DNA of 64,000 nt from Leptobrachium leishanense (Eukaryota; Chordata; Amphibia; Anura; Megophryidae). The position numbers and the translations under genes are program-made. Location of the stretch: the NCBI GenBank assembly GCA_009667805.1, contig CM019066.1, forward strand, positions 5,394,001-5,458,000, given 5' to 3'. Within the stretch, counting starts at the first letter, position 1, and every line of letters begins with the position of its first letter. Of the stretch, positions 11,003 to 21,779 are shown piece after piece. The notes beneath the pieces were generated by a model. The model did not search any database. It was not told where the DNA came from and was given only the letters and a program-made list of their open reading frames with translations.

Positions 11003-11097
11003 CTGATTGAGAGCCTGCTCTGTCTGGCTCTGTAGTGACAGAAGTGTGTCGACTTCCAGGGTGGCCCAGCCCACTCTGTGGTGGTAGTTTTCAGATC
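11003..11097 (-). CDS. Candidate internal exon of an unidentified host gene
   Basis: On the minus strand a 95-bp block is preceded by a pyrimidine-rich tract ending CTATGTTAG and followed by GTGAGTGGG, so it has a good acceptor and a strong donor (CAG|GTGAGT). It is open in a single frame: two bases complete a split codon, then 31 codons, SENYHHRVGWATLEV... through ...QTEQALNQ, ending exactly on a codon boundary. The residue mix (charged, Gln-rich, helical) looks like a real protein rather than repeat translation, and the block does not match any repeat family in this window. I do not recognise the protein. It lies just outside the left end of the Tc1 element. No second exon was found, which is unremarkable if introns are long. 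It could still be a chance ORF with chance splice signals. Confidence 0.45.
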
Positions 11098-12043
11098 CTA
11101 ACATAGAAAATGGGAGATATATGTATATACACTGCTCAAAAAAATAAAGGGAACACAAAAATAAAGACATCCTAGATCTGAATGAATAAAATATTCTTAT
11201 TAAATACTGTGGTCATTACATATTATTATTATTCTTTATTTATTTTATACATAGTTGAATGTGCTGACAACAAAATCACACAAACATTATCAATGGAAAT
11301 CAAATTGAGCAACCCATGGAGGTGTGGATTTGGAGTTACACTCAAAATTAAAGTGGAAAACAACACTACAGGCTGATCCAACTTTGATGTAATGTCCTTC
11401 AAACAAGTCAAAATGAGGCTCAATAGTGTGTGTGGCCTCCACGTTCCTGTATGACCTCCCTACAATGCCTGGGCTTGCTCCTGATGAGGTGGCGGATGGT
11501 CTCCTCCCACACATGTACTAAAGCATCCCCCAACTCCTGGACAGTCTGTGGTGCATGGTGGCGTTGGTGGATGGAGCGAGATATGATGTCCCAGATGTGC
11601 TCAATTGGATTCAGGTCTGGGGAACAGGCGGGCCAGTCCATAGCATCAAAGCCTTCGTCTTGCAGGAAACTGCTGACACACTCCAGCCACATGAGGTCTA
11701 GCATTGTCTTGCATTAGAAGGAACCCAGGGCCAATCGCACCAGCATATGGTCTCACAAGGGGTCTGAGGATCTCATCTGAGTACCTAATGGCAGTCAGGC
11801 TACCTCTGGCGAGCACATGGAGGGCTGTGCAGCCCCCTAAAGAAATGCCACCCCACACCATTACTGACCCACTGCCAAACTGGTCATGCTGGAGGATGTT
11901 GCAGGCAGCAGAACGTTCTCCACGGCTTCTCCAGACCCTGTCACGTCTGTCACATGCAGTGGCGTAGCGTGGGGGGGGGCTGGGGGGCCGTGGCCCCGGG
12001 CGCAGTTTTGTTAGGGGCGCATTTGCGCCCCTAAAACTGGCCC

Positions 12044-12316
12044 GGGGGTTGAGGGGACCCAGATGCCGGGCAGCGCAGGAGTGCCTGCCCGGTCCTGAAG
12101 AGTCCGTCCTGTTAAAGGGAAGCCGGCTGCGTGCAGGCGCAGCCGGTCACGTGGTCCGGCTAATCAGGTGGTACTGAGTCTCTGTACCACCTGACTGGCC
12201 GGACCGCGTGACCTGCGCGCGCACGCAGCCGCATCCCCTTCAACAGGACGGACTGTTCAGGTCACCGGGCAGGCACTCCCGCGCTGCCCGGCATCTGGGT
12301 CCCCTCAACCCCTGCC
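12044..12316. repeat. Long GC-rich palindrome in hAT element 1
   Basis: Arms of roughly 130 bp around a centre near 12178. GGGACCCAGATGCCGGGCAG and GTCCGTCCTGTT on the left recur inverted as AACAGGACGGAC and CTGCCCGGCATCTGGGTCCC on the right, with CAGGTGGTAC...GTACCACCTG at the centre. It includes TCACGTGG and GCGTGACC. It could extrude as a cruciform. Confidence 0.88.
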
Positions 12317-12327
12317 GGAGCTGGAGC

Positions 12328-13299
12328 AATATCCAGGTGAGAGCTGGGCAAATCCATGTGTAAACTGGGCAAATCCATGAGCTGGGGGCAAATCCATGAG
12401 CTGGGCAAATCCATGAGCTGGGGGCAAATCCATGAGCTGGGCAAATCCATGAGCTGGGGGCAAATCCATGTGCTGGGCAAATCCATGAGCTGGGGCAAAT
12501 CCATGAGCTGGGGGCAAATCCCTGTGCTGGGGCATATCCATGAGCTGGGGGCAAATCCATGAGCTGGGGGCAAATCCCTGTGCTGGGGCAAATCCATGAG
12601 CTGGGGGAAAATCCATGTGCTGGGGCAAATCCATGAGCTGGGCAAATCCATGAGCTGGGGGCAAATCCATGTGTAAGCTGGGCATATCCATGAGCTGGGG
12701 GCAAATCCATGAGCTGGGCAAATCCATGAGCTGGGGGCAAATCCATGTGCTGGGAAAATCCATGAGCTGGGGGCAAATCCCTGTGCTGGGGCATATCCAT
12801 GTGCTGGGGCAAATCCATGAGCTGGGGGCAAATCCATGAGCTGGGGCAAATCCATGAGCTGGGGCAAATCCATGAGCTGGGGCAAATCCATGAGCTGGGG
12901 GCAAATCCATGAGCTGGGCAAATCCATGAGCTGGGGCAAATCCATGAGCTGGGGGCAAATCCATGTGTGAGCTGGGGGAAAATCTGTGTGTGAGCTGGGG
13001 CAAATCCATGAGCTGGGGCAAATCCATGTGTGAGCTGGGGCAAATCCATGTGTGAGCTGGGGCAAATCCATGAGCTGGGGGCAAATCCATGTGTGAGCTG
13101 GGGGCAAATCCATGTGTGAGCTGGGGGCAAATCCATGAGCTGTGGCAAATCCATGTGTGAGCTGGGGGCAAATCCATGAGCTGGGGCAAATCCATGAGCT
13201 GGGGGCAAATCCATGAGCTGGGGCGAATCCATGTGTGAGCTGGGGGCAAATCCATGTGTGGGCTGGGGGCAAATCCATGTGAGAGCTGGGGCAATATCG
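12328..13299. repeat. Minisatellite, unit CAAATCCATGAGCTGGGG
   Basis: About 50 copies of an 18-21 bp unit (GGCAAATCCATGAGCTGGG, sometimes CATGTGTGAGCTGGG). Reverse-complemented it reads CCCAGCTCATGGATTTGCC, the motif also amplified at 44945-46430 and 47615-47960. The 362-389 aa minus-strand ORFs that run through it are periodic His/Pro/Trp-rich translations and not genes. Confidence 0.95.
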
Positions 13300-14047
13300 A
13301 TAACGTGTCCACAGGTGGGGGCGCACAATTCTTGGCTGGCCCCGGGCGCTGAAAACCCACGCTACGCCACTGGTCACATGTGCTCAATGTGAACCAGCTT
13401 TCATCTGTGAAGAGCACAGGGCACCAGTGGCGAAGCTGCCAAACGTCCTGCACGGTGTTGGGCTGTAAGCACAACCCCCACCTGTGGACGTCGGGCCCTC
13501 ATACCACCCTCATGGAGTCTGTTTCTGACCGTTTGAGCAGCCACATGCACATTTGTGGCCCACTGGAGGTCAGTTTGCAGGGCTCTGGCAGTGCTCCTCC
13601 TGTCCCTCCTTGCACAAAGGCGGAGGTAGCTGTCCTGCTGCTGGGTTGTTGCCCTCCTACAGCCTCCTCCACGTCTCCTGATGTACTGGCCTGTCTCCTG
13701 GTAGCCCCTCCATGCTCTGGACACTATGCTGACAGACACAGCAAACCTTCTTGCCACAGCTCGCAATGATGTGCCATCCTGGATGAGATGCACTACCTGA
13801 GCCACTTGTGTGGGTTGTAGACTCCGTCTCATGCTACCACTAGAGTGACAGCACTGCCAGCATTCAAAAGTGACCAAACCATGAGCCAGAAAGCATAGGA
13901 ACTGAGAAGTGGTCTGTGGTCACCACCACCTGCAGAACCACTCCTTTATTGGGGATGTCTTGCTACCTGCCTATGCTTCCCACCGGTTGTCTATTCCATT
14001 TCCACAACAGCAAGTGGACTTGATTGTCAATCAGTGTTGCTACCTAA

Positions 14048-14474
14048 GGCTAGAGTCAGACGAAAGCATTTTTCCCCGCGAACGTGAAAAAGTGCGTCCG
14101 AACGCATTGACGTATTTTTTCACGGAATGCGCAAAAACGGTCAGACGACGCGCATTTCCGGGCGTGATTTTGTACAGATCGTCAATAAAACTCTTTTTGC
14201 GTCTGGACGTTATGTTGGCTGGACATTAGCAGCGTCTGACGTCTCCTAATCACGCACACACGCCGCTATGCCGTAGCTGCGCACTCAGTACATCAGTACT
14301 AGCGGTTCAGCGTTCTCAGAAAAATGCGTTCAAATTCCACTTGCGTTGCACGGCCGGACTTTTGTGCGGCCGTACATCGTATATTGGCCGTCATTGCCCG
14401 TCATCTGCTGCTAGTGCGGCCGTAATTATGTGCGCCAGAACGCACGTTAAAAGTGCGCTGGTCTGACCCAAGCC
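14048..14474. mobile_element. 427-bp Harbinger-like MITE (GGCTAGGGTCAGAC type), copy 1
   Basis: Termini GGCTAGAGTCAGACGAAAGC and GGTCTGACCCAAGCC form inverted repeats; flanking triplets are TAA and TTA. The interior is rich in CpG and short palindromes (CGTCCGAACGCATTGACG, GTCAGTACTAGC-like). It is homologous over its whole length to 15257-15682. A 3-bp TWA duplication fits PIF/Harbinger. It lies inside the Tc1 element. Confidence 0.82.
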
Positions 14475-14562
14475 TTAGTGGACAGTTTGATTTTACAGAC
14501 GTGTGATTGACTTGCAGTTACATTGTGTTGTTTAAGTGTTCCCTTAATTTTTTTTTGCAGTG

Positions 14563-14949
14563 TATTTGTCCTCAGTGAGTTAATCCTATAATGGTGGTCA
14601 TTAGGTGATAAGCACAGGACCTGTTATCGATGGGATATATTGGCGCTGTGACAGGCTAAAGCAATTTATTGCTATATATTGTGAACTAAATCCCCATAAT
14701 TTTTTAAACAGATTTTAGGGTTAGACATTTCTGCAAACTGTTCAATGGGTTAAAAATTGTGAAAATGTTGAAAGGGTTAAGTGTTGTTGGAGTCTTTTAA
14801 ATTCGATCTAATCTTTAAATGTATGAGCCACTGTTAAAGTTGTTGAATATAGGAATTGGAGTGCTCTCCTCCTGGTTTATTGTATTTTTTGTTTTGAGAA
14901 GCACCCGCCTGTTATGGTTAGTAATGGTTGAGTGCTGCCATCCTGTTGT

Positions 14950-14986
<37 letters not shown>

Positions 14987-15063
14987 TATATATATACCCT
15001 AAAACAATAGGAGACACACTCAGGGACTTATCAAAGTAAAATTTAAAAAAATATTTCATCATA
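14563..15063. other. Intergenic stretch with an AT microsatellite
   Basis: No gene seen. An (AT)n tract lies at about 14953-14993. GGGTTAA motifs near 14745-14780 resemble ends of piggyBac-like elements but have no partner. Confidence 0.5.
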
Positions 15064-15932
15064 TTAACCTCATTCACTCGATCAAGATATCTTGGGCTTC
15101 AAAGATACCATCTGGTTCCCGATATCGAGATATCTCAATCTGCAGCCCAAAAGCAAATGAAACTCATTTGCTTTTGGGCTGCAGAAGGTACCCCCAAAGT
15201 TTTAGCCCTGTAGGCATAATGCCCAAAGAACTAAAACTGTAAAATCTGCTAATTAAGGCTAGGGTCAAACGAAAGCATTTTTACACGCGAACGTATAAAA
15301 GTGCGTCCGAACGCATTGACGTATTTTTTCACGGAATAGGCGAAAACGGTCATACGATGCACATTTTCGTGCGTGATGTTTTCCGGATCCAAACCAGGAA
15401 ACTTTTTGCGTCTGGACGTTATGTTGGCCGGACACGAGCAGGGTCTGACGTCTCCAAATCATGCACACACACCGCTAGTGGACGCAGCGCACTCTGTACG
15501 TCAGTACTAGCGGTTCAGCGTTCTCGAAAAAATGCGTTCATTTTCCACTTGCGTTGCGCAGCCGGACTTTCGTGCGACCGTACTTCGTATATTGGCTGTC
15601 ATTGCCCGTCATTTGCTGCTAGTGCGGCCGTGATTAAGTGCGCCTAAACGCACGTTAAAAATGCGCTGGTCTGACCCCAGCCTAAATGTCCTGACCTCAG
15701 ACATTCAGCAGCCGATGCAGGGAATGCCAGCTACAACTGTAAAGGCTGTAACTCAGTGGCACCATCTACTGGCCAAATATGTTATTACAGTAAGAAATAC
15801 ACTGGGAATATGCCCAAATATTTCTTACTGTATAATTAAAATGGTTTTTTTAAAAAAAAAAAAAAAAACACTGGTTCCTGATAATGTGTTTTTTTGGGGT
15901 TTTTTTGGAAAATAAATTTGTAGTGAAGTTAA
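15064..15932. mobile_element. piggyBac-like MITE, split by a Harbinger-like MITE
   Basis: TTAA bounds the block at 15064-15067 and 15929-15932. Left end TTAACCTCATTCACTCGATC; right end TAGTGAAGTTAA. It shares the blocks listed for 5471-5896. Without the 426-bp insertion at 15257-15682 it is about 440 bp, like its relative. It contains a perfect 21-bp hairpin with a 3-base loop at 15140-15184. Confidence 0.83.
15257..15682. mobile_element. 426-bp Harbinger-like MITE, copy 2
   Basis: Termini GGCTAGGGTCAAACGAAAGC and GGTCTGACCCCAGCC, flanked by TAA on both sides (15254-15256 and 15683-15685). Collinear with the copy at 14048-14474 over its full length. Non-coding; the 96-aa ORF inside is fortuitous. 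Confidence 0.85.
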
Positions 15933-16004
15933 AATAAATGTTTTAGTATACATTTTCTGCATCGGGCACATTGTTGGTTATTTTCTAGGAAACTGCTGGA
16001 CTAT

Positions 16005-16186
16005 CAAGGTTATTCAGAGAGAGGTGAAAACCAGGAGAATGACTAGAGAAGCAAAAATTTTAGGTCAAAATAGCCAATTTGGAAAGTGAGATAAATGGGA
16101 GCATTTTTCTGGTTTGGCTATTTTGCCCTAGATTTTTCACTTCTCCTGTCATTCTCCTGGTTTTTACCTCTCTCTGAATAACCCTG
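16005..16186. mobile_element. 182-bp palindromic MITE, second copy
   Basis: Starts CAAGGTTATTCAGAGAGAGG, ends CCTCTCTCTGAATAACCCTG, and is flanked by TAT on both sides. The core (TTTTAGGTCAAAATAGCC, GAGATAAATGGGAG, TTTCTGGTTTGGCTA) matches 8238-8419. Its ends match the TIRs of the 0.9-kb family, so both are likely moved by the same transposase. Confidence 0.87.
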
Positions 16187-16672
16187 TATGTTACATAGTT
16201 ACATAGGCTGAAAAAAAGACATGCGTCCATCGGGTTCAGCCTCTCCCACATCACCTACTGCTGTTGATCCAAAAGAAGGTAAAAAACCCAGTCTGAAATG
16301 CTTGCCAATATGCAACATACTGGGAAAAAAATCCTTCTTGACCCCAGATGGCGTCAGATTTCTCCTTGGATCAAGAAGCTTTCACCCACATGTTAAATAT
16401 TGTAACCCTTAATATTCTGTATCTGCAGGAAGTCATCCAGTCGCTTTTTAAAAGTCTGTACAGTCTCTGACCCAACCACCAACAGGCAGAGAATTCCACA
16501 GCTTTATTGTTCTCACCGTAAAATAACCCTTCCTATGCTTTAGGCTGAATTTTCTTTCTTCCAGTGTAAATGGATGACCCCTTGTCCTATGTATAGTCCT
16601 GTTAATGAATAGGTTATCAGACAATGGTTTATAATGGCCCGTATATATTTATATAAGGTTATCAGATCCCCT

Positions 16673-19600
16673 CTAAGGTGCCGTTTCTCTAAAACTAAAC
16701 AGGTTTAAGCTTGTTAGTCTTTCCTCATAACTTAACCCTTTCATTCCCCTTATTAATTTAGTTGCCCGTCTCTGCACTTCTTCTAGCGCTATAATATCCT
16801 TTTTTAAGACAGGTGCCCAATATTGCACGGCATATTCAAGGTGCGGTCTGACCATTGATTTATACAGAGGCAAAATTATGTTTTCATCCCGTGAGTGAAC
16901 TCCCCTTTTAATGCATGCCAATACTTTGCTGGCCTTGGCGGCTGCTGTTTGACATTGCACATTGTTACTTACAGGGTTATCCAAAGAGATTCGAAAAGTC
17001 ACCGCACGTTTGGTGACTTTTCGTTCTCTTCAATTCGGTTCCTTTTGCCGATTGCATTTCGGTGACCCTGCGGTGTATTCAGCAAAGAGCACAGGGTCCC
17101 CGAATTGCAGGGAAAAGCTGCCGAAAACCTGACGAAAACTAACCGAATGCACGCTGAAAACAAGCAAAAACATCTGGATTAACCTTCGAAAAAACCGAAC
17201 ATGAGCCGAACAGGAGCCGAAAAGGAGCCGAATCACACAGAGCCGAAGCAGCTGTGACGTAGAGGAGGCAGTGAATAAATTAGAAAAACCATTTGTATGA
17301 ATCTGGGAAAAAGAAACGCTGTTTGCAAAGAAACTACTGAGCGAAAATGTCTGAAATTTTCACAGGAGGTCCAGGGAATGATAATAAAGAGGGCTGTTAC
17401 AAAAAAAATAAGTAAATTGGAAAAAAAAAATAAAAAAAAATCGGACTTTTTAAAAAAAATAAAAAAAATCTGAAAAATGCTTAAAGTATCCTAAAAAATC
17501 TATAAATAAAGAGACTTTTTGCTGCAGAATTTTATAATGAACGGTTTATTAGATATTGAATTAAAACGGGAATATTTTTAACATTGAAGTCTATGGGATT
17601 CTCCTGAATAAATTTGCCGAATGAAACCACCGAATGGCAGGACATTAGGGGAACCTTTCACTGCTGGTTTGTGTTCTCTGAATAGCCGAAGCAGTGCTTT
17701 TTCATGGGGATTTCACTGCCCTCGAACAGGAACCGAACAGGCACCGTATGTTCAGGCAATTCGCCAGGATTTGGCGAATTGCCTGCTCTCTGGATAGCCG
17801 AATGGCCAGGAAAGGTAACCGAACGCTGATTTTCAGCATTCGGTTACCTTTCTCAAGCAATTCGGATCTCTTTGGATAACCCTGTTAGTTTGAAGTCTAT
17901 AATTATTCCCAAATCCTTCTCCTGCTTGGATTTCCCTAACTCCGTACCATTTAGGGTATAAATTACTTGTGTGTTCGTCACTCCAAAGTGCATAACTTTG
18001 TCTTTATCTACATTAAATTGCATCTGCCATTTAAGTGCTCAGTCCCCCAATCTATCTAAATCCCTCTGCAGCAAAGTAACATCCTGCTCACATTGTATTA
18101 CTTTTCCTAGCTTTGTGTCATCTGCAAACACTGATACATGGATTTCAATGCCTATCTCAAGGTCATTTATAAATAAATTGAATAGTATTGATCCTATAAC
18201 AGACCCCTGAGGGACACTGCTTACCACTGATGTCCATCTTGAAAATGTACCATTTATGACCACTCTTTGTACCTTATCTTTTAGCCAGTTTTCTATCCAA
18301 GAACAAGTATTTTCATCTAGACCATTTTTTCTTAATTTAAATAGTAACCTTTTGTGTGGAACTGTGTCGAAAGCTTTGGCAAATCCAACTAAATCACATC
18401 CACTGCGACCCCCCGATCTATACTTCTACTTACTTCCTCATAGAACGTAATTAGGTTAGTCTGACATGATCTGTGTTTCATGAAACCATGCTGATTTTTG
18501 CCAATTACATTATACCTCCCAATAAATTCCTGAATACTATCCCTTAGTAACCCCTCAAATACTTTCCCAGCCACAGATGTTAAGCTCACAGGTCTATAAT
18601 TCCCAGGCACAAATTTTAAACCTTTCTTAAATATAGGGACCACATCAACTTTTCTCCAATCCTCTGGTACTATTCCTGAAAGAAAAGAATCTTGAAAGAT
18701 TAAGAACAGAGGTTTACATATTTCAACACATAGCTCTCTCAGTACTCGCGGGTGAATTCCATCTGGCCCTGGGGCTTTATTCACATTCACATTGTTTAAT
18801 TGCTGCAAAACCTTGTCCGGAGTCAACCAGTCACTTTGTATTAGTACGTTTTTATTAATGAATTTCATGTCTCCTGTTATAGGTTTCTCTTTGATAAATA
18901 CTGAACAAAAATAATCATTCAAAAATTCTGCCTTATCTCGATCTTCAGTTAACAATAATCCTGACTCATATTTTAGAGAAACCTACATTTTCTCTCTTGG
19001 GCTTTTTAGAATTTATGTACCTAAAGAATCTTTTCAGGTTGGTCTTGCTCTCTTTGGCTATTTCTTTTGCCTCAGATTTATCAAATTTAAACGCTTTAAA
19101 TGCCTTTTTATTTTTCATTTCCTTAGTTACCTTCCTATTAAGCCACATTGGTTTCCGTCTGTTTCTTTTATATTTATTAACCAGTGGAATAGATTGTGAC
19201 GTGTACTTTTCTAGTGTTAGTTTAAAGATATTCCACTGATCCTCAGTGTTTTTCCCATGAAAGAGTTTCTGCCAGTCAATGACATTGAGAGCTTCCTTTA
19301 TTTTAATAAAGTTGGCAGTTTTAAAATTATTTGTTTTAGCATGCCCCTATGAAAGTGGTTTTTTGAGTTTATTTCAAAAGACACCATATTATGGTCACTG
19401 TTTCCCAACTGTTCCCTTACATTAATATTTTGAGAAAAGATGAACATTATTTGTTATAACCAGGTCCAGACAGTTATCCTCTCTAGTTGGTGTTTCTACC
19501 AGTTGTGTCATGAAGGTATAATTTAAAAGGTTCAGAAACCGTATTCCCTTCGCTGAATTGCTAGTCCCACTATCCCAATTAATGACCGGGTAATTAAAAT

Positions 19601-19935
19601 CTCCAATAATTAAAGTGCTACCACGATGCGCAGCCTTCCTAATTTGCTCTAACAGTTGTTCTTCCTCATCATTAGCTATATTAGGTGGTTTATAGCATAA
19701 GCCAACCAATAGTTGCCTTCCCTGTTTTTTTCCCCAAAGAAATATTTATTGATAAGGATTCCACATTTCCCTCATCGCTTTCCAGTTGTGTAATATTTGG
19801 CTTTAAATCCTGATTTACATATAAACATACTCCACCCCCTTTCTTATGTTTCCTATCCCTTCTAAACAATGCATAACCATTTAAGTTTACAGCCCAGTCA
19901 TGCGTTTCATCCCACCACGTTTCTTGTATGTGTTG
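16673..19935 (-). pseudogene. CR1 ORF2 remnant: endonuclease and reverse transcriptase
   Basis: Endonuclease region (about 19420-19935): ETWWDETHDWAVNLNGY, RRDRKHKKGGGVCLYV, then IIGDFNYPVINWDS, the AP-endonuclease GDFN motif. Fingers and palm of RT (18389-18955): NKAPGPDGIHPRVLREL, FKKGLKFVPGNYRPVSL, KNQHGFMKHRSC. Thumb and C-terminal region (16673-16970): YKSMVRPHLEYAVQYW, ALEEVQRRATKLIRGM, SYEERLTSLNLFSF. These are CR1-clade signatures. The pieces lie in different frames with stops between, and a 0.9-kb TIR element separates the C-terminal piece. No catalytic function is expected. Confidence 0.88.
16972..17884 (+). mobile_element. TIR-family copy D, well preserved (913 bp)
   Basis: Starts CAGGGTTATCCAAAGAGATT and ends AATTCGGATCTCTTTGGATAACCCTG, flanked by TTA on both sides (16969-16971, 17885-17887). 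It cleanly splits a CR1 reading frame, so the boundaries are real. Sub-terminal CAGCATTCGGTTACC / GGTAACCGAACGCTG is a second inverted pair near the right end. No ORF, so it is non-autonomous. The superfamily is unassigned; 3-bp duplications allow PIF/Harbinger or Academ. Confidence 0.9.
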
Positions 19936-20013
19936 ATTTTTATTATATATATATATATATATATATATCTCACAACTAAATAGAACAAAAAGTAAATAAT
20001 ATCTTTGTCCCAT

Positions 20014-20699
20014 GATTCCATGTCTTGGTGAATAAATTATTAAACTTGCCGACTGAATCTACGCTTGCTGTCCACGTCTGCTCTGTAGAAAGCACTCATT
20101 CTATATATGTAAATAATCTTAAAAGTATTTTTACAATCCAGTCCTGACACACTATCTAACAAGAGAAATTGGTGTAGAGCTTGCTAAATCACAAAGCATA
20201 GCATAATTGCTGGCATATATATGTGTTGTCGATATGATTATTGATCCTGTGACCAATTCTTTGCCACGGTTCAGTAAATTGCATGATTAATAATGTTTGT
20301 TTTAGACCACATGTCTGCGGAGTTCATTTATGTTAAAATTACACAGTTGTATGATTGTGGAAAAACAGCCAAGAATATCTGCTTCGGGCTGAGATAATTA
20401 CTGCATACAGAAGATATTTTGGAACCTTTCATTGACTAGACGAAAAAGTACACGAAGGTTCAAATGTATTCTGCTGCTTTTTTCTGCCGTTATTAGATCG
20501 TTATTTGCAGAAACGAAGGCATAAAAAGTATTTTGTGCTTAGAGATTTAAAAGATATACTGGTTTACGTCCGTGTAGTTGGATGGTTGTAATGTTTGGGG
20601 CTGGATTTAACTGTTTTGGACCTTTTTGTTTCCCCGATTCCGCTGAAACAATTCTGCAAAAGCTGAATTTCAAAAAAAGTCCCAGTTTGTAAAAATTTA
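20014..20699. other. Unassigned stretch
   Basis: No gene, RNA or repeat family recognised. Confidence 0.4.
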
Positions 20700-21557
20700 C
20701 AGGTTTATTCAAAGAGAATCGGAAAGTCACCGCACTTTCGGTGACTTTTCGTTCTCTTCATTTCGGTGCGATTTGGCGATCGCATTTCGGCGACCCTGCG
20801 GTGTATTCAGCAAGCACCACAGGGCCGTCGTAGTGCATGGAAAAGCCACCACGAAACCCGGCGAACACACACCGACAGCCGCAAAAACATCTGGATTAAC
20901 CCCACGACTACGCCGGAGAAACCCGAGCAGCCGCCAATCACAGTGCAGAGCAACTGCCGGAAAAAGCCGACACAGCAGACGAATGGAATGGGAAAAAAAA
21001 AAACGATACACTTGAATGTTTGAAAAGTGAAACGCTGTTTGCAAAGAAACTACAGAACGAAAATGTCTGAAATTTACATATAAGATCCAATGAATGATAA
21101 TAAAAAAGGGCTGTTACAGAAAAAAGAAAAAACTATTTAGGAAAAAAAAAATTCGCGAAAAATGCCTATAACACTCTAAAAAATCTATACATTAAGACTT
21201 TTTACTGCAGAATATTATAATCAACGTTTTTTTTAGATATTGAATTAAAACGGGAATATTTTTAACATTGAAGCCTATGGGATTCGCCTGAATAAACCTG
21301 TTGAATAAAACTACCGAACAGCAGGGCAATTCGGCAACTTTAAATTGCTGTTTTTTGTTCTCTGAATAGACAAAGCATTGCTTCTCTATGGGGATTTCAC
21401 TGCCCTCGAACAGGCACCGTATGTGCAGGCAATTCGCCTGCATTTGGCGAACTGCCTGCTCTCTGAATAGCCGAATGGCCAAGAAAGGTAACCGTACGCT
21501 GAATTTCACTGTTCGGTTACCTTTCGGCCACTATTCGGATCTCTTTTAATAACCCTG
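20700..21557 (+). mobile_element. TIR-family copy E
   Basis: Left end CAGGTTTATTCAAAGAGAAT preceded by TTA, right end GATCTCTTTTAATAACCCTG followed by ATA. Internal blocks match copies C and D, including GCGACCCTGCGGTGTATTCA, CTGTTTGCAAAGAAACTAC and GGAAAGGTAACCGTACGCTG. No gene; the 105-aa ORF on the minus strand is repeat translation shared with copy C. Confidence 0.85.
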
Positions 21558-21607
21558 ATAGTGTCACTAAAAAAAAAGTGTATCTTACAGTAAATGTGCG
21601 TATTACT

Positions 21608-21735
21608 GTCAGGGCTGTCTTTAATGCAGGGCAAAAGGGGCAGCTGCCTCCGGGCCCAGTCATTGTTGTGTACCCTAGACAACTATCTCTTGAGCCTGCA
21701 AAAGCCATGGCCCACTCTTGGATGTCAGCCCTGGC
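21608..21735. mobile_element. hAT-like MITE, short
   Basis: Begins CAGGGCTGTCTTTAATGCAG and ends TGTCAGCCCTG, inverted termini of a kind common in hAT MITEs. The interior includes GGCAGCTGCCTCCGGGCCC. I could not find a convincing 8-bp duplication. Confidence 0.5.
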
Positions 21736-21779
21736 TGCAAGACCTAAACCCGCCCACTGACATTATCGCGCATAAGTTC

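Larger units (their letters stand above)
11957..13372 (-). mobile_element. Satellite-bearing hAT element 1
   Basis: Termini CAGTGGCGTAGCGTGGG and CCCACGCTACGCCACTG are perfect inverted repeats, flanked on both sides by the exact 8-mer GTCACATG (11949-11956, 13373-13380), the hAT target-duplication length. It carries no transposase. Inside are a long GC-rich palindrome (12044-12316) and a 1-kb minisatellite (12328-13299). Read on the minus strand the order is TIR, minisatellite, palindrome, TIR, the same plan as the elements at 44691 and 47527. It sits inside the Tc1 transposase. Confidence 0.93.
11420..13832 (-). pseudogene. Tc1 transposase, disrupted
   Basis: Would bind the inverted repeats and cut and paste the element using a DDE catalytic core. 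The N-terminal part (start ATG at 13832) begins [16 protein letters not shown] and shows paired helix-turn-helix character ([22 protein letters not shown]). A TDESWF segment near 13400 carries the first catalytic Asp. A 1.4-kb hAT element then splits the gene. Beyond it are VMVWGGIS, MQDNARPHVA with the second Asp, and SPDLNPIEHIWD with the catalytic Glu, in shifted frames. The end is near 11420 (GGHTHY). It is non-functional because of the insertion and frame changes. The spacing of second Asp and Glu looks like DD34E. Confidence 0.9.
11130..14562 (-). mobile_element. Tc1/mariner transposon, broken by two nested insertions
   Basis: Termini CACTGCTCAAAAAAATAAAG and, inverted at the right, CACTGCAAAAAAAAATTAAG (both continuing GGGAACAC) are bounded by TA (11128-11129 and 14563-14564), the Tc1/mariner target duplication. 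Removing the hAT insertion (11957-13372) and the MITE (14048-14474) leaves about 1.6 kb, the normal Tc1 size. The decayed transposase lies on the minus strand. An ATT-rich patch near 11222 may be a further small insertion. Confidence 0.92.
16187..19985 (-). mobile_element. CR1-type LINE, 5'-truncated, decayed
   Basis: On the minus strand the element runs from endonuclease remnants (about 19935) through RT to a 3' end with the block seen at 2430 and 58364 and the tail ..CTATGTAACTATGTAAC at 16187. CR1 LINEs characteristically end in short 8-bp repeats rather than poly-A. The coding region is broken by stops and frameshifts and by a TIR element at 16972-17884. An (AT)n tract sits near the 5' limit (19945-19968). 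Confidence 0.9.

Noticed and set aside
12240..13474. Minus-strand ORFs of 362-389 aa rich in His, Pro and Trp
   Set aside because: They are translations of the 18-21 bp minisatellite in three frames; the longest merely reads from Tc1 transposase into the array.
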